From positions 148,408 through 212,407 of the forward strand of contig NZ_JAAZUI010000002.1 in NCBI RefSeq assembly GCF_012524075.1: a stretch of 64,000 bases of DNA. Direction: 5' to 3'. The position numbers were made by a program, and so were the translations under genes. Below the pieces are notes generated by a model. The model did no database searches, was not told where the DNA came from, and saw nothing but the letters and a program-made list of their open reading frames with translations. Positions 1-10,362 of the stretch are shown here, one piece after another; position 1 is the first letter of the stretch, and every line of letters begins with the position of its first letter. The stretch is from Lutibacter sp. B1 (GTDB lineage Bacteria > Bacteroidota > Bacteroidia > Flavobacteriales > Flavobacteriaceae).

Positions 1-2
1 TT

Positions 3-491
3 GAGCCTTCGGCAATTTTAGGCTTTAGAGATGAATATTTACGTTTAGCTGATGATAAAAATGCAGCAAAAGAAATTTCAAAAAATGCTTTTACAATTGA
101 AGAGTTTATAAAACGTGAATTTGAAAAAGGAAACATCCAATCTGCAAGTTTTACAAATTTGAAAAAGGAAATAAAAATTCATGTGCACTGTCATCAAAAA
201 TCGTTAAGTAATAGTGAAGCCACTTTTGCAATGCTTAATATTCCAGAAAATTATAAACCTATAATTATGAATACAGGCTGTTGCGGTATGGCAGGTTCTT
301 TTGGATATGAAAAAGAACATTATACTATTTCTATGCAAGTTGGTGAAGATACACTTTTCCCAAAAATTAAAAATACTAAAGAAACTGTTGAAATTGCAGC
401 TTCAGGCACAAGTTGCAGACATCAAATTTTTGATGGCACAAAACGAAAAAGTAAACATCCTGTAAGCATTCTAAGAGAGGCTTTATTGTAA
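3..491 (+). CDS. FAD-linked oxidase / Fe-S oxidoreductase, C-terminal part (partial)
   Basis: The window opens inside this gene: the frame is open from base 3, reading EPSAILGFRDEYLRL, well before the first possible internal start (TTG at 159). The visible part is the cysteine-rich CCG domain found at the C-terminus of D-lactate, glycolate and D-2-hydroxyglutarate dehydrogenase-type proteins, with HCHQK and then NTGCCGMAGSFGYE. In the family these cysteines bind an Fe-S cluster that takes electrons from an N-terminal FAD domain, which is outside this window. The exact 2-hydroxyacid substrate cannot be told from this end. A bidirectional terminator separates it from the converging valS. Confidence 0.85.
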   Translation, partial: EPSAILGFRDEYLRLADDKNAAKEISKNAFTIEEFIKREFEKGNIQSASFTNLKKEIKIHVHCHQKSLSNSEATFAMLNIPENYKPIIMNTGCCGMAGSFGYEKEHYTISMQVGEDTLFPKIKNTKETVEIAASGTSCRHQIFDGTKRKSKHPVSILREALL

Positions 492-632
492 TTAACAAAA
501 CTTTTAAACAATCATTATTTATTAAAATAAACTTGATTTATGTTAGCATAATGTATTATAATTTGGTGAGATTCTGAAATAATACTTCAACTTTACTCAG
601 TAAAATTCCTGAATGATGGCTTTTATAAAACA

Positions 633-664
633 AAAAAGGATTCTAATAAATTAGAATCCTTTTT
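633..664. terminator. Bidirectional intrinsic terminator
   Basis: A 14-bp perfect stem (AAAAAGGATTCTAA and its complement) with a TAAA loop, flanked by A and T runs. It sits between the converging oxidoreductase gene and valS and can serve both strands. Confidence 0.85.
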
Positions 665-702
665 CTAAAATACATTACCAACCACAGTAATGTACTTATA
701 TT

Positions 703-3360
703 TTACAAGTTACTTAAACTAGCTTTTAATGTTTCTATTTTAGCCAAAGCATCTGCTTCTTTATTACGCTCATTACTAATTACTTGCTCTGGTGCATTAT
801 TCACAAAACGTTCATTACTTAACTTCTTTTGAACCGACTTTAAAAAACCTTCAATATACTTTAATTCTTCTTCAATTTTAGCTTTTTCTTCTTCAACATT
901 AATATCAGAAGTAATAGGAATAAAATATTCGTTAGATTTTACTCTAAAACTCAACGCTCCTTCAACTTTTTCGTTAGCATAATTTATTGAATTTGAGTTT
1001 GTTAATTTTTCAATAACCACATCAAAATCCTTATTAATTGATTCGCTTTCAATTACAATCAAATCTATCTTTTCTTTAAAAGAAATATTTTTATCTTTTC
1101 TAATTGTTCTAATATTCGAAACCACTTCGGTAACTAATTCAAAATCCTTGATTAATTGACTATCAACAGTTTCATTTTTAGGATATTCAGCAATAATCAA
1201 AGCTTCATCAGGAGTTCGGGTAGTAATGTTTTGCCAAATTTCTTCTGTTAAAAATGGCATAAACGGATGTAATACTTTTAAATTATTTTCAAATATTTCA
1301 ATAGTTTCATTATATGTTTTAGCGTCAATTGGTTGTTGGTATTCAGGCTTAATCATTTCTAAGAACCAAGAAGAATAATCATCCCAAATCAACTTATAAA
1401 TACTCATTAAAGCTTCACTTATTCTGAATTGTTCAAACGATTCTTCAATACTTAGCAATACTTGTTGAAATTTAGCTTTGTACCATTTAATTGCAATTTT
1501 TGAAGATTTTGGTTGCTCAATACTTTCTGAAATTTCCCATCCTTGAACCAATCTGAATCCGTTCCATATTTTATTAGAAAAATTACGTCCTTGTTCACAT
1601 AATGATTCGTCAAAAGGTAAATCGTTTCCCGCAGGAGAACTCATTAACATTCCAACTCTAACACCATCAGCACCATATTTCTCCATCAATTCGATTGGAT
1701 CAGGTGAATTTCCTAAAGATTTAGACATTTTTCTTCCTTGCTTATCTCTTACAATTCCTGTGTAATAAACATTTTTAAAAGGAAGTTCATTTTTATATTC
1801 GTATCCGGCAATAATCATTCTTGCCACCCAAAAAAACATGATTTCAGGTGCAGTTACCAGATCATTTGTTGGATAATAATAATTTATATCCTCATTATTC
1901 GGATTATTAATTCCATCAAAAACAGACATTGGCCATAACCACGATGAGAACCACGTATCCAACACATCAGGATCTTGAGTAAGATCTTTAATTGTAAGTT
2001 GCTGATTACCGGATTTTTGCTTAGCCAATTCTAAAGCTTCTTCTACAGTTTTAGCAACCACAAAATCATTTACGCCTTCACCATAAAAATAAGCCGGAAT
2101 TTGGTGCCCCCACCACAACTGACGAGAAATATTCCAATCTCTCACATTTTCCATCCAATTTCTATAGGAGTTTTTGAATTTTGCAGGATGAAACTGAATA
2201 TCATCATTCATTACATGATCTAATGCCGGTTTTGCTAAATCTTTCATACTTAAAAACCATTGAGCGGAAATTTTTGGCTCAATTACAGCTTTTGTTCTTT
2301 CAGATGTACCAACTTTATGCATGTATTGTTCAACTTTTATCAAACAACCTAAACTTTCTAACTCTTTAGTAATCTCTTTTCTAACAACAAATCTGTCTTT
2401 TCCTTCATAATGCATTCCAAAAGAATTCAAAGTTGCATCATCATTAAAAATATCAATAACTTCCAAATTATGTTTTTCTCCTAATTCTTTATCGTTTTGA
2501 TCGTGCGCAGGAGTAACTTTTAAACATCCCGTACCAAACTCAACATCAACATATTCATCTTCAATAATTGGTACTACTCTATTACAAATTGGCACAATTG
2601 CATTTTTACCTTTTAAGTGTTTAAAACGCTCATCATTTGGGTTAATACAAATTGCGGTATCACCTAAAATTGTTTCAGGACGTGTAGTGGCTATAGTTAA
2701 TTGCCCCTCCTCAATTCCCGAAGTGGAAGTTTTTCCATCTGCCTCAACCACTTTATAATTTATATAGTAAAGATTACCCATTTTTTCTTCATAAATAACC
2801 TCTTCATCAGATAAAGTGGTTTTTGCTGAAGGATCCCAATTTACCATTCGGTAACCTCTATAAATCAATCCTTTTTTATATAAATCGAGAAATGTTTTTA
2901 TTACAGATTCGGATAAATCATCATCCATTGTAAACTTTGTACGTTGCCAATCACAGGAAGCTCCCAATTTTTTCAATTGCTCTAAAATAATTCCTCCATG
3001 TTTGTGAGTCCATTCCCAAGCATGCTCTAAAAATTCTTCTCGGGTTAAATCCGATTTATTGATACCTTCCTCTTTTAGTTTAGCTACCACTTTTGCCTCT
3101 GTTGCAATTGAAGCATGGTCGGTTCCCGGTACCCAACAAGCATTATATCCTTTCAATCTTGCTCTTCTAATAAGTACATCTTGTATAGTATTGTTTAACA
3201 TATGTCCCATATGTAAAACACCCGTAACATTTGGTGGCGGAATTACAATCGTATATGGCTCTTTTTCATTAGGAGTAGAATGAAAATAATTATTTTCCAT
3301 CCAGTAATCATACCATTTTTTCTCAACATCTTGAGGATTGTATTTTGTTGCTAAACTCAT
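703..3360 (-). CDS. valS: Valyl-tRNA synthetase
   Basis: Charges tRNA-Val with valine in the cytoplasm. At 885 residues it has the full length of a class I ValRS. The HIGH signature appears as HMGH at residues 50-53 after PPPNVTGVL, the CP1 editing domain contains [12 protein letters not shown] near 225-235, and KMSKS is at 544-548. The last 65 residues are Glu/Lys rich, matching the ValRS C-terminal coiled coil. It is transcribed alone, with a good Bacteroidota promoter just upstream. Confidence 0.98.
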   Translation of the reverse strand: MSLATKYNPQDVEKKWYDYWMENNYFHSTPNEKEPYTIVIPPPNVTGVLHMGHMLNNTIQDVLIRRARLKGYNACWVPGTDHASIATEAKVVAKLKEEGINKSDLTREEFLEHAWEWTHKHGGIILEQLKKLGASCDWQRTKFTMDDDLSESVIKTFLDLYKKGLIYRGYRMVNWDPSAKTTLSDEEVIYEEKMGNLYYINYKVVEADGKTSTSGIEEGQLTIATTRPETILGDTAICINPNDERFKHLKGKNAIVPICNRVVPIIEDEYVDVEFGTGCLKVTPAHDQNDKELGEKHNLEVIDIFNDDATLNSFGMHYEGKDRFVVRKEITKELESLGCLIKVEQYMHKVGTSERTKAVIEPKISAQWFLSMKDLAKPALDHVMNDDIQFHPAKFKNSYRNWMENVRDWNISRQLWWGHQIPAYFYGEGVNDFVVAKTVEEALELAKQKSGNQQLTIKDLTQDPDVLDTWFSSWLWPMSVFDGINNPNNEDINYYYPTNDLVTAPEIMFFWVARMIIAGYEYKNELPFKNVYYTGIVRDKQGRKMSKSLGNSPDPIELMEKYGADGVRVGMLMSSPAGNDLPFDESLCEQGRNFSNKIWNGFRLVQGWEISESIEQPKSSKIAIKWYKAKFQQVLLSIEESFEQFRISEALMSIYKLIWDDYSSWFLEMIKPEYQQPIDAKTYNETIEIFENNLKVLHPFMPFLTEEIWQNITTRTPDEALIIAEYPKNETVDSQLIKDFELVTEVVSNIRTIRKDKNISFKEKIDLIVIESESINKDFDVVIEKLTNSNSINYANEKVEGALSFRVKSNEYFIPITSDINVEEEKAKIEEELKYIEGFLKSVQKKLSNERFVNNAPEQVISNERNKEADALAKIETLKASLSNL

Positions 3361-3388
3361 TTTGGTCTAATATTTGTAATATAATTCG

Positions 3389-3418
3389 CAAATGTACAAT
3401 TATAAGAGATAACACAAA
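3389..3418 (-). promoter_or_regulatory. Promoter of valS
   Basis: On the minus strand TTTG (3415-3418) and TACATTTG (3389-3396) are separated by 18 bp, matching the Bacteroidota -33/-7 consensus TTTG-N17-23-TAnnTTTG. The valS ATG follows about 29 bp downstream. Confidence 0.6.
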
Positions 3419-3422
3419 AAAT

Positions 3423-3452
3423 TTTGAAAGCATAAAAAAATAACTAACTTTA
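3423..3452 (+). promoter_or_regulatory. Promoter of the DUF1573 gene at 3473
   Basis: TTTG (3423-3426) and TAACTTTA (3445-3452) are 18 bp apart. The last base of the -7 element departs from TAnnTTTG. It lies back to back with the valS promoter. Confidence 0.45.
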
Positions 3453-3472
3453 CATTTTTAAATTAAGAAATT

Positions 3473-3922
3473 ATGAAAAAATTAGCAACTTTATTATTTA
3501 TTGGTTTACTAACATTATCAATAAATGCTCAAGAAAAAAAAGAAGTTGAAGAAGTAAAAGATCCAAATGCCCCGGCTTTTGAATTTGTTACTGATGTTAT
3601 AGATTACGGAAAAATTGAATTGAATGCCAATGGTGTTCGAGTATTTGAATTTAAAAACACGGGGAAATCACCTTTAGTTATAAGTAGAATTCAATCCAGT
3701 TGTGGCTGTACTGTTCCTAAAAAACCGGAAAAGCCAATTATGCCGGGAGAAAAAGGTGAAATTGAAGTAAAATATGCTACTAACAGACCTGGAGGATTTT
3801 CTAAAATGATTACCGTTTTTTCAAATGCATCTGAACCGGTAAAAAAACTACGAATTAAAGGTATTGTTTTAAAACCTGAATCTGAAGTAGTAAAACAAAA
3901 ACCAACTATTTCATCAAATTAA
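3473..3922 (+). CDS. Secreted DUF1573 protein
   Basis: 149 residues with an N-terminal signal peptide (MKKLATLLFIGLLTLSINAQ, probable cleavage after NAQ) and one DUF1573 domain, an immunoglobulin-like ASH/PapD-type fold. The family hallmark is SSCGCTVP following FKNTGKSPLVIS. It is probably exported to the periplasm or cell surface. The molecular function of this family in Bacteroidota is not established. A second, separate DUF1573 protein lies at 30541-30993. Confidence 0.85.
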   Translation: MKKLATLLFIGLLTLSINAQEKKEVEEVKDPNAPAFEFVTDVIDYGKIELNANGVRVFEFKNTGKSPLVISRIQSSCGCTVPKKPEKPIMPGEKGEIEVKYATNRPGGFSKMITVFSNASEPVKKLRIKGIVLKPESEVVKQKPTISSN

Positions 3923-3938
3923 ACAGTATAAAATAAAT

Positions 3939-3970
3939 AAAAAAGGCTTTCAAATTTGAAAGCCTTTTTT
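3939..3970. terminator. Bidirectional intrinsic terminator
   Basis: Near-perfect palindrome AAAAGGCTTTCA / TGAAAGCCTTTT with flanking A and T runs between converging genes. Its right arm touches the stop codon of the leftward protease gene. Confidence 0.85.
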
Positions 3971-5315
3971 ATTTCAGCATATCTTTTAATTTAAAATGAT
4001 ATTCATAATCTTGCCCATATCGTTCGACTACTAAAGTTACTTTCTTATTTTCTTTTTGATAAAATTTCTCAACAATATCTTCTAATTTCATATCGTACGT
4101 ATATTTTCCATCAATTTTAATTACAATATCACCTTTTTGTAAACCTGCATTATATGCCGGCGAACCAACTCTTAAATTTTGAATGATATACGATGGTTTA
4201 AATGTGTATTTATAATTATAATCTAAAATAATCTTTTTTTGTTGAGAATTTCCTTGATCATCACCCAATGAGAAACTTGTTTTATCTTCTTCTTCAACTA
4301 AAATTTTACCATTGTAAGCCAATTCAATACCACTCATATTATATCTAAACGGATCTTTAAAACCTCTTCCTTTTTTTAAAAATATTTTATTGTTATTATA
4401 ATCAAAAGTAACATTAAACCTTTTTAAAATATTTGCTCCTATACTGCCATTTCTCTCTTCAAATCTACGTGCAAAAGCAGTTGATATAGAGTCCGGATAT
4501 GAAATTGTAGGTCTTATTAATTCATATTTTCCAATATATAATGCTTCAATAAATGACCTTTTCCCATAAATAGAACCGCTTAAACCTTCACCTAAATAAT
4601 CATGAAAAAATTTAGTTGGAGGTAAAATATCAGGATGCGAATTTTCAAACAACCACATAGCATCACTTCCTCCAGAATCTATTAAAAGTTTAACCGTTGT
4701 TATTTCATTTGAAGTTTGATCTAATTTTACGCCAACATCAACGTAAGGCTTTAATCTGTTAAATTCTATTTTTAAAACCTCACACTTACTGCAATCCTTA
4801 TATTTATAATATTCAGGATTATAAAAAGTTATTCTTTTAGAAGTATAATTTATATTTACCACAAAATCTTTTAAAATTTCGTAACCAATAATTCCATGGA
4901 TTGTAATTCCTAATTTTGAAGACAAATCAAAGCTATCATCAAAAATGACATACAATTTTTGATTGAACCCTGCTATTTTATTGAATTTAAAAAAATTATT
5001 GTCTGAGAAAATGGCATCAACCGGCTCTTCACTTCCCAATCCTTGAAGTTTAATTTTTTTGATATTTTTTAGCGGTATTGAATCGTTTGGATTTAAATTA
5101 AATAGTACGGTTACTCCTACTCCGGAATCTAAAATAAAATTTAATTCTTTTCCGTTAACTTCAATTGGAAATACTATTAGGTTATGCAATAATTTGAACG
5201 AAACTATTTGTTTTTTCCCTTGGTTATTCAATCTAAAATACCCCTGAGAATACCCTTGAATTGTAAAAAATACAAGTAGAATACATAGGATACTATTTCT
5301 AAAAAAACTATTCAA
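3969..5315 (-). CDS. Retropepsin-like aspartyl protease with PDZ domain
   Basis: 448 residues: an N-terminal signal peptide, two aspartyl-protease half domains and a C-terminal PDZ domain (about 375-448, with AGLQKGDIVIKIDGK). Both active-site triads are visible, ILDSG at 61-65 and LIDSGGSD at 211-218, so one chain carries both catalytic aspartates, unlike viral retropepsins, which need a dimer. The likely role is periplasmic or surface proteolysis. The substrate is unknown. Its stop overlaps a shared terminator. Confidence 0.8.
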   Translation of the reverse strand: MNSFFRNSILCILLVFFTIQGYSQGYFRLNNQGKKQIVSFKLLHNLIVFPIEVNGKELNFILDSGVGVTVLFNLNPNDSIPLKNIKKIKLQGLGSEEPVDAIFSDNNFFKFNKIAGFNQKLYVIFDDSFDLSSKLGITIHGIIGYEILKDFVVNINYTSKRITFYNPEYYKYKDCSKCEVLKIEFNRLKPYVDVGVKLDQTSNEITTVKLLIDSGGSDAMWLFENSHPDILPPTKFFHDYLGEGLSGSIYGKRSFIEALYIGKYELIRPTISYPDSISTAFARRFEERNGSIGANILKRFNVTFDYNNNKIFLKKGRGFKDPFRYNMSGIELAYNGKILVEEEDKTSFSLGDDQGNSQQKKIILDYNYKYTFKPSYIIQNLRVGSPAYNAGLQKGDIVIKIDGKYTYDMKLEDIVEKFYQKENKKVTLVVERYGQDYEYHFKLKDMLK

Positions 5316-5471
5316 GGTATTAATATGATGTGATTTAAGTTAAGCAATAAAAACAAACTATAGTTACATAACTTTGATAAAAAAATTAACCTCTAACAAA
5401 TTCATCTAAAAGTTAAGAATTTTAAAATTAATTTCGCAATTTTGTTACACTATATTCATAATTAAAATACA

Positions 5472-6665
5472 ATGCCAACTATATCAAATAAAGGGAAGAA
5501 CATGCCTGAATCACCAATTAGAAAATTGGTACCTTATGCTGAAAATGCAAAAAAAAAGGGAATTGAAGTTTTCCATCTAAACATTGGTCAGCCAGACATA
5601 AAAACTCCTGATATAGCATTAGAAGCCATAAAAAATAATACAGTTAAAGTTTTGGCTTACAGCCGATCTGAAGGCTCGGAAGAATACCGCCAAAAAATTG
5701 CCAATTACTATAAAAAAAATAATATCAATGTAAATGCAAGTGAAATTATAGTTACTACAGGTGGTTCTGAAGCACTTTTATTTGCTATGGGAAGCATTAC
5801 CGATCCGGGTGATGAAATTATCATTCCTGAACCTTTTTATGCAAATTATAACGGATTTTCAACTGCTTCAGGTGTTACAATTGTACCTGTAATTTCTAAA
5901 ATTGAAGAAAACTTTGCGTTGCCTCCAATTGAAGAATTTGAAAAATTAATTTCGCCTAAAACTAAAGCTATTTTAATTTGTAATCCAGGTAATCCAACAG
6001 GTTATTTGTATTCTAAAGAAGAAATTCAAAAACTGGCAAAAATTGTAAAAAAACACGATTTATTTTTAATTTCTGATGAAGTCTATAGAGAGTTTGTATA
6101 TGATAATTTACAACATCATTCGATTTTAAGTGATTTTGGATTAGAAGATAACGCAATTATGATAGACTCTGTATCAAAACGTTACAGTATGTGCGGTGCT
6201 CGTATTGGCTGTGTTGTTTCTAAAAATAAAGACGTTATAAGTACTGCTTTAAAATTTGCACAAGCACGTTTAAGCCCGCCAACATTTGCTCAAATTGCCA
6301 GCGAAGCAGCTTTGGAAACTCCTCAATCGTATTTTGATGAAGTTATTGTTGAATATAAAGACCGAAGAGATACTTTAATTGCAGAATTAAATAAAATTGA
6401 CGGTGTAAAAGTAGCTTCACCCAAAGGCGCTTTTTATTGTGTTGCCGAATTTCCTGTGGATAATGCCGATTCATTTGCACAATGGATATTAGAAAGCTTC
6501 AGTTTAAATAATCAAACAGTTATGGTTGCTCCGGCAGCCGGTTTTTATTCAACAAAAGGTATTGGTACAAAACAAGTTAGAATTGCTTATGTTTTAAAAA
6601 AGGAAGACCTTATAAAATCAGTAGAAATTTTAAAAGCTGCTATTACAGCATACAACGCCAAGTAA
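5472..6665 (+). CDS. Class I/II PLP-dependent aminotransferase
   Basis: 397 residues, the normal length of fold-type I aminotransferases of the AspC-like group. Visible motifs are NPGNPTG (substrate and cofactor pocket), SDEVYREFVYD, and SVSKRYSMCGARIG, whose Lys forms the PLP Schiff base. It probably transaminates aspartate or a related amino acid; the donor and acceptor cannot be fixed from motifs. murB begins directly after its stop codon, so the two are probably cotranscribed. Confidence 0.88.
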   Translation: MPTISNKGKNMPESPIRKLVPYAENAKKKGIEVFHLNIGQPDIKTPDIALEAIKNNTVKVLAYSRSEGSEEYRQKIANYYKKNNINVNASEIIVTTGGSEALLFAMGSITDPGDEIIIPEPFYANYNGFSTASGVTIVPVISKIEENFALPPIEEFEKLISPKTKAILICNPGNPTGYLYSKEEIQKLAKIVKKHDLFLISDEVYREFVYDNLQHHSILSDFGLEDNAIMIDSVSKRYSMCGARIGCVVSKNKDVISTALKFAQARLSPPTFAQIASEAALETPQSYFDEVIVEYKDRRDTLIAELNKIDGVKVASPKGAFYCVAEFPVDNADSFAQWILESFSLNNQTVMVAPAAGFYSTKGIGTKQVRIAYVLKKEDLIKSVEILKAAITAYNAK

Positions 6666-7667
6666 TTGAATATACTACACAACATATCTTTAAAAGAGTA
6701 CAATACTTTTGGAATTAATACTTATGCCAAACGTTTTATTGAAATAAACTCCACAGAAGAATTAAAACAGGTTATTTCTAGTGAAAAAGACGTTTTTATA
6801 TTAGGAGGTGGCAGTAATATGCTGTTAACATCTGCTATTGAAAAACTTGTAATCCACATAAATACTAAAGGTATTATTGTAAATGACACTAAAAAAAATG
6901 AGGTTTATGTTACTGCCGAAGCCGGTGAAAACTGGCACGAATTTGTGCTTTGGTGTATTTCACAAAATTACGGCGGCTTAGAAAATTTATCGTTAATTCC
7001 GGGAAATGTTGGCACATCGCCTATTCAAAATATTGGAGCTTATGGTGTTGAAATTAAAGATACTTTTTTTCAGTTAGAAGCACTTGAAATAGAAACCGGA
7101 AAGACAAAAATTTTCACCAAAGACGAATGTAAATTTGGCTATAGAAATTCTGTTTTTAAAAATGAATTAAAAGGAAAATACATTATTACAAGTGTTACGT
7201 TTAAACTTACTAAAAACAATCATAATACTACTATTTCTTACGGTGCAATTCAACAGTTTTTAGAAAGCAAAAACAAACCAACCATTAAAGAAATTTCTGA
7301 TGCAGTTATAGCTATAAGACAAAGCAAACTACCTGACCCTAAAGAAATTGGAAACAGCGGAAGTTTTTTTAAAAATCCGGTAATTAATAGTAATTCATTT
7401 AAAAAATTACAAGAAAAATATCCGGAAATACCACATTATATAGTTTCTGAAAACGAAATTAAAGTACCTGCCGGATGGCTTATAGAACAATGTGGTTTTA
7501 AAGGTAAGCGTTTTGGAAATACCGGTGTGCACAACAAACAAGCCCTTGTTTTAGTTAATTACAACAATGCAACCGGACAAGAAGTTTACAACCTTGCTCA
7601 AAAAATTCAACAAACAATTAAAACCACATTCAATATTGATTTGGAAATTGAAGTAAATATAATTTAA
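6666..7667 (+). CDS. murB: UDP-N-acetylenolpyruvoylglucosamine reductase
   Basis: Reduces the enolpyruvyl group of UDP-GlcNAc-enolpyruvate to form UDP-MurNAc, the second committed step of peptidoglycan synthesis, using FAD and NADPH. The FAD site GGGSNMLL, the GNVGTSPIQNIGAYG block and GNSGSFFKNP near the active-site serine are all present. 333 residues fits the longer, E. coli-like MurB type. The apparent start is a TTG immediately after the preceding TAA, suggesting translational coupling. The 3' end overlaps the converging isomerase gene by 4 bp. Confidence 0.95.
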   Translation: MNILHNISLKEYNTFGINTYAKRFIEINSTEELKQVISSEKDVFILGGGSNMLLTSAIEKLVIHINTKGIIVNDTKKNEVYVTAEAGENWHEFVLWCISQNYGGLENLSLIPGNVGTSPIQNIGAYGVEIKDTFFQLEALEIETGKTKIFTKDECKFGYRNSVFKNELKGKYIITSVTFKLTKNNHNTTISYGAIQQFLESKNKPTIKEISDAVIAIRQSKLPDPKEIGNSGSFFKNPVINSNSFKKLQEKYPEIPHYIVSENEIKVPAGWLIEQCGFKGKRFGNTGVHNKQALVLVNYNNATGQEVYNLAQKIQQTIKTTFNIDLEIEVNII

Positions 7668-8629
7668 ACTGTTACTTCTAAAAATTTACATTTTCCTTCA
7701 ATTATCACATTATCAGAAGTTGCAGGAATTAAAATAGTTTCTCCAAATTTAACAGTTTCACTGTTTCCAAAAACTGTGATTGTTGCTTCTCCTTCAACAC
7801 ACATAAAAATCACAAACGAATCTGTAGTTGTATAATCTAACTCAACTTTACCATTTACAGGAATAAAGTTGGTTTTAAAATACTCACATTCTGCAACTTT
7901 ATTTAAGCTGTTTTCTTCTTTAGTATAGGTACGCACATAATTACTTTCGGTAGAGAAATTAATAGCATCTACCGCTAATTCCGTATGCAATTCTCTTTCG
8001 TTTCCTTGATCATCTACTCTGTCAAAATCGTAAATTCTATAGGTAATATCAGACGTTTGCTGAATTTCAGCCAATACAATTCCCGCACCAATAGCGTGTA
8101 CAGTTCCTGTTTCGATAAAAAATGAATCTCCGCTTTTTACATACACATCATTTAAAACAGACATAATATTTTTTTCTTCCAACAACTTTACATAATCATC
8201 AGGCGTAATTTCTTCATTAAATCCTAAAATTAAACGTGCGTTTTCATCAGCCTGCATAATGTACCACATCTCTGTTTTTCCAAATGAATTATGACGTTTT
8301 TTAGACAATTCGTTATCTGGATGTACTTGTACCGATAAATCTTGTTTGGCATCAATAAATTTGATCAACAACGGAAAATTGTTTCCGAAATGTGCATAAT
8401 TATGTTTACCTACCAGTTCAACTTGATAAATTTCCAATAAATCACGTAACGATTTACCTTTCAAACTTCCGTTAGAAACTACCGAAATATTGCCTTCAAC
8501 ATCCGATATTTCCCAACTTTCACCTATATCTTTTAAATCTGATTTTTTACCAAGTTTAGTTACTAATTTATCACCTCCCCAAAGTTTATCTTTTAAAATA
8601 GGACTGAATTTTAATGGATAATTAAGCAT
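7664..8629 (-). CDS. manA: Mannose-6-phosphate isomerase, class I
   Basis: Interconverts fructose-6-phosphate and mannose-6-phosphate, feeding GDP-mannose and glycan synthesis. The cupin zinc-binding residues are seen in QVHPDN, KTEMWY and SGTVHAIGAG. At 321 residues it belongs to the short Bacillus-type form, not the roughly 390-residue E. coli form. It starts 2 bp after the cysteine desulfurase stop, so the two form a leftward operon. Confidence 0.92.
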   Translation of the reverse strand: MLNYPLKFSPILKDKLWGGDKLVTKLGKKSDLKDIGESWEISDVEGNISVVSNGSLKGKSLRDLLEIYQVELVGKHNYAHFGNNFPLLIKFIDAKQDLSVQVHPDNELSKKRHNSFGKTEMWYIMQADENARLILGFNEEITPDDYVKLLEEKNIMSVLNDVYVKSGDSFFIETGTVHAIGAGIVLAEIQQTSDITYRIYDFDRVDDQGNERELHTELAVDAINFSTESNYVRTYTKEENSLNKVAECEYFKTNFIPVNGKVELDYTTTDSFVIFMCVEGEATITVFGNSETVKFGETILIPATSDNVIIEGKCKFLEVTV

Positions 8630-8631
8630 TT

Positions 8632-9765
8632 TTATAGTATTTGTTTTAATGTTTTTATTGTATAATCTATTTCTTCTTTTGTATTTAATTTACTGAATGA
8701 AAACCTCACCGATGTTTTTTTAGCTTCATTTTCATTTATAATGGTATTCAATACATGAGAACCTTTATTACTTCCACTTTGGCAAGCACTACCTCCTGAA
8801 ACAGCAATTCCTTTCAAATCCAAATTAAAAAGTAACATTGAATATTCTTTAGGAAAACGCACATTTAAAATAATATAACTACTTTGATTACTGTCTTCTG
8901 AAAGACCATTGAATTGAATTCCTTCAAAATTAGTTTTCAACTTATTTATAAAATAACTTTTTAACTGTTGAATATATTCAGACTCTTGTTGCATTTTTTT
9001 ACAAGCAATTTCAAGGGCTTTTTCCATGCCTAAAATACTGTGTATATTTTCGGTTCCGGCTCTTGCACCTCTTTCCTGTTCTCCACCATGCAAAATTGGC
9101 TGAATACCAAATCCTCTTTTTATATAAGCAAAACCCACACCTTTTGGTCCATGAAATTTATGTGCGCTTGCTACAAAAAAATCTATAGGATTTTGTTGTA
9201 CATCAATAGGAAAATGCCCCACAGCTTGTACAGCATCAGAATGAAATAAAGTGTTGTTTGCTATACATAGATCGGACACTTTTTTAACATCTAAAATGTT
9301 TCCTATTTCATTATTCACATACATTAAACTTACCAATTTCTTGTCGTTGGTTTGTTTTAACAACTCTTCTAAATGCTTATAATCTACCTTGCCATTTTCA
9401 TCTAAATCGACCCAATTTACAGTAATTTTAAACTCTTCAACCAAACTTTCAATAGTATGCAATACTGCATGATGTTCAATTTTTGAAGATATAATTGTAG
9501 TAATACCTAAATTTACTACTGCATTTCGTAAAATAAGATTATCGGCCTCACTTCCTCCGGCAGTAAAAACAATTTCGTTTGCAGTTGCATTTAAACATTT
9601 TGCAATATTTTTACGAGCAGTTTCAACCAAAGATCTTGATTTTCTGCCAATCTGATGTGTTGATGACGGATTTCCATAAACCGTTTGCATTGTGCTTGTA
9701 ATTGTATCAATTACTTCAGGCAACATTGGTGTTGTAGCGGCGTTATCTAAATATATAGTTTCCAT
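8632..9765 (-). CDS. Cysteine desulfurase (NifS/IscS class)
   Basis: PLP enzyme that removes sulfur from cysteine for Fe-S cluster assembly or tRNA thiolation. It starts with METIYLDNAATTP, typical of the family, and has the PLP lysine in SAHKFHGPKG and the persulfide cysteine in GGSACQSGS. The 377-residue length is normal. No isc or suf scaffold gene is nearby, so its main acceptor is unknown. First gene of a two-gene leftward operon with the isomerase. Confidence 0.92.
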   Translation of the reverse strand: METIYLDNAATTPMLPEVIDTITSTMQTVYGNPSSTHQIGRKSRSLVETARKNIAKCLNATANEIVFTAGGSEADNLILRNAVVNLGITTIISSKIEHHAVLHTIESLVEEFKITVNWVDLDENGKVDYKHLEELLKQTNDKKLVSLMYVNNEIGNILDVKKVSDLCIANNTLFHSDAVQAVGHFPIDVQQNPIDFFVASAHKFHGPKGVGFAYIKRGFGIQPILHGGEQERGARAGTENIHSILGMEKALEIACKKMQQESEYIQQLKSYFINKLKTNFEGIQFNGLSEDSNQSSYIILNVRFPKEYSMLLFNLDLKGIAVSGGSACQSGSNKGSHVLNTIINENEAKKTSVRFSFSKLNTKEEIDYTIKTLKQIL

Positions 9766-9849
9766 TAGACAGCGAAAGTAAAAAATATATTGTTTTAATT
9801 AATGCTAAATAACCTAAAACAATTAATTTTGCCAATATTTGATAAAAGA

Positions 9850-10362
9850 ATGAAGAAATTAGTTATACTGTTTTTATTGTTTACAATTGCCGCATGTAAT
9901 GATGGTGACTTTGATGTACCTGCTTTTGACTTTACTGAAAACCTTAATAAATGTGGAGAATATGTATTGTACAGAGCCAATACTGATAAAACTGAAGCCT
10001 TAATTTTAACTCTTAAAGAAGGACATTTAACAACTGATAGTTTTAATGTTTCTAACAACATTACACTTACTTACAGAGTTTTTGATGAAAGTTTTGGAAC
10101 CAATTATTTTTGTCAATCTATACCACCTTCTTCACCAAAAGTTTTAAAAGAACTAAAGGCAGATTCAAATACATCAGTTAATATTATTGAAACCGTTGAA
10201 ACTGAAATTAGAATTGACACACTATCAACAGGCGTTAAAATTGATACAATTGTTACAAGTTCATACGAAATAAATTTTACAGATATGGTTTTAAAAAATG
10301 ACCAAAACGATAAAATTTATTATGAAAGTTATGATTTTGGAACGTTTGAAATTATAAACTAG
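9850..10362 (+). CDS. Hypothetical lipoprotein
   Basis: About 170 residues from the ATG at 9850, chosen because it directly precedes a lipoprotein signal (MKKLVILFLLFTIAAC, lipobox IAAC followed by NDGD). An in-frame upstream TTG at 9802 would only add residues ahead of the signal. The acidic residues right after the lipidated Cys are reminiscent of the lipoprotein export signal of Bacteroidota, but this is inference. No family recognised in the mature part. It converges on the Smr gene with a 4-bp overlap. Confidence 0.75.
   Translation: MKKLVILFLLFTIAACNDGDFDVPAFDFTENLNKCGEYVLYRANTDKTEALILTLKEGHLTTDSFNVSNNITLTYRVFDESFGTNYFCQSIPPSSPKVLKELKADSNTSVNIIETVETEIRIDTLSTGVKIDTIVTSSYEINFTDMVLKNDQNDKIYYESYDFGTFEIIN

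Noticed and set aside
9795..10061. Leftward 88-codon frame over the hypothetical lipoprotein
   Set aside because: The opposite strand has a clear lipoprotein signal and its frame spans the full interval.
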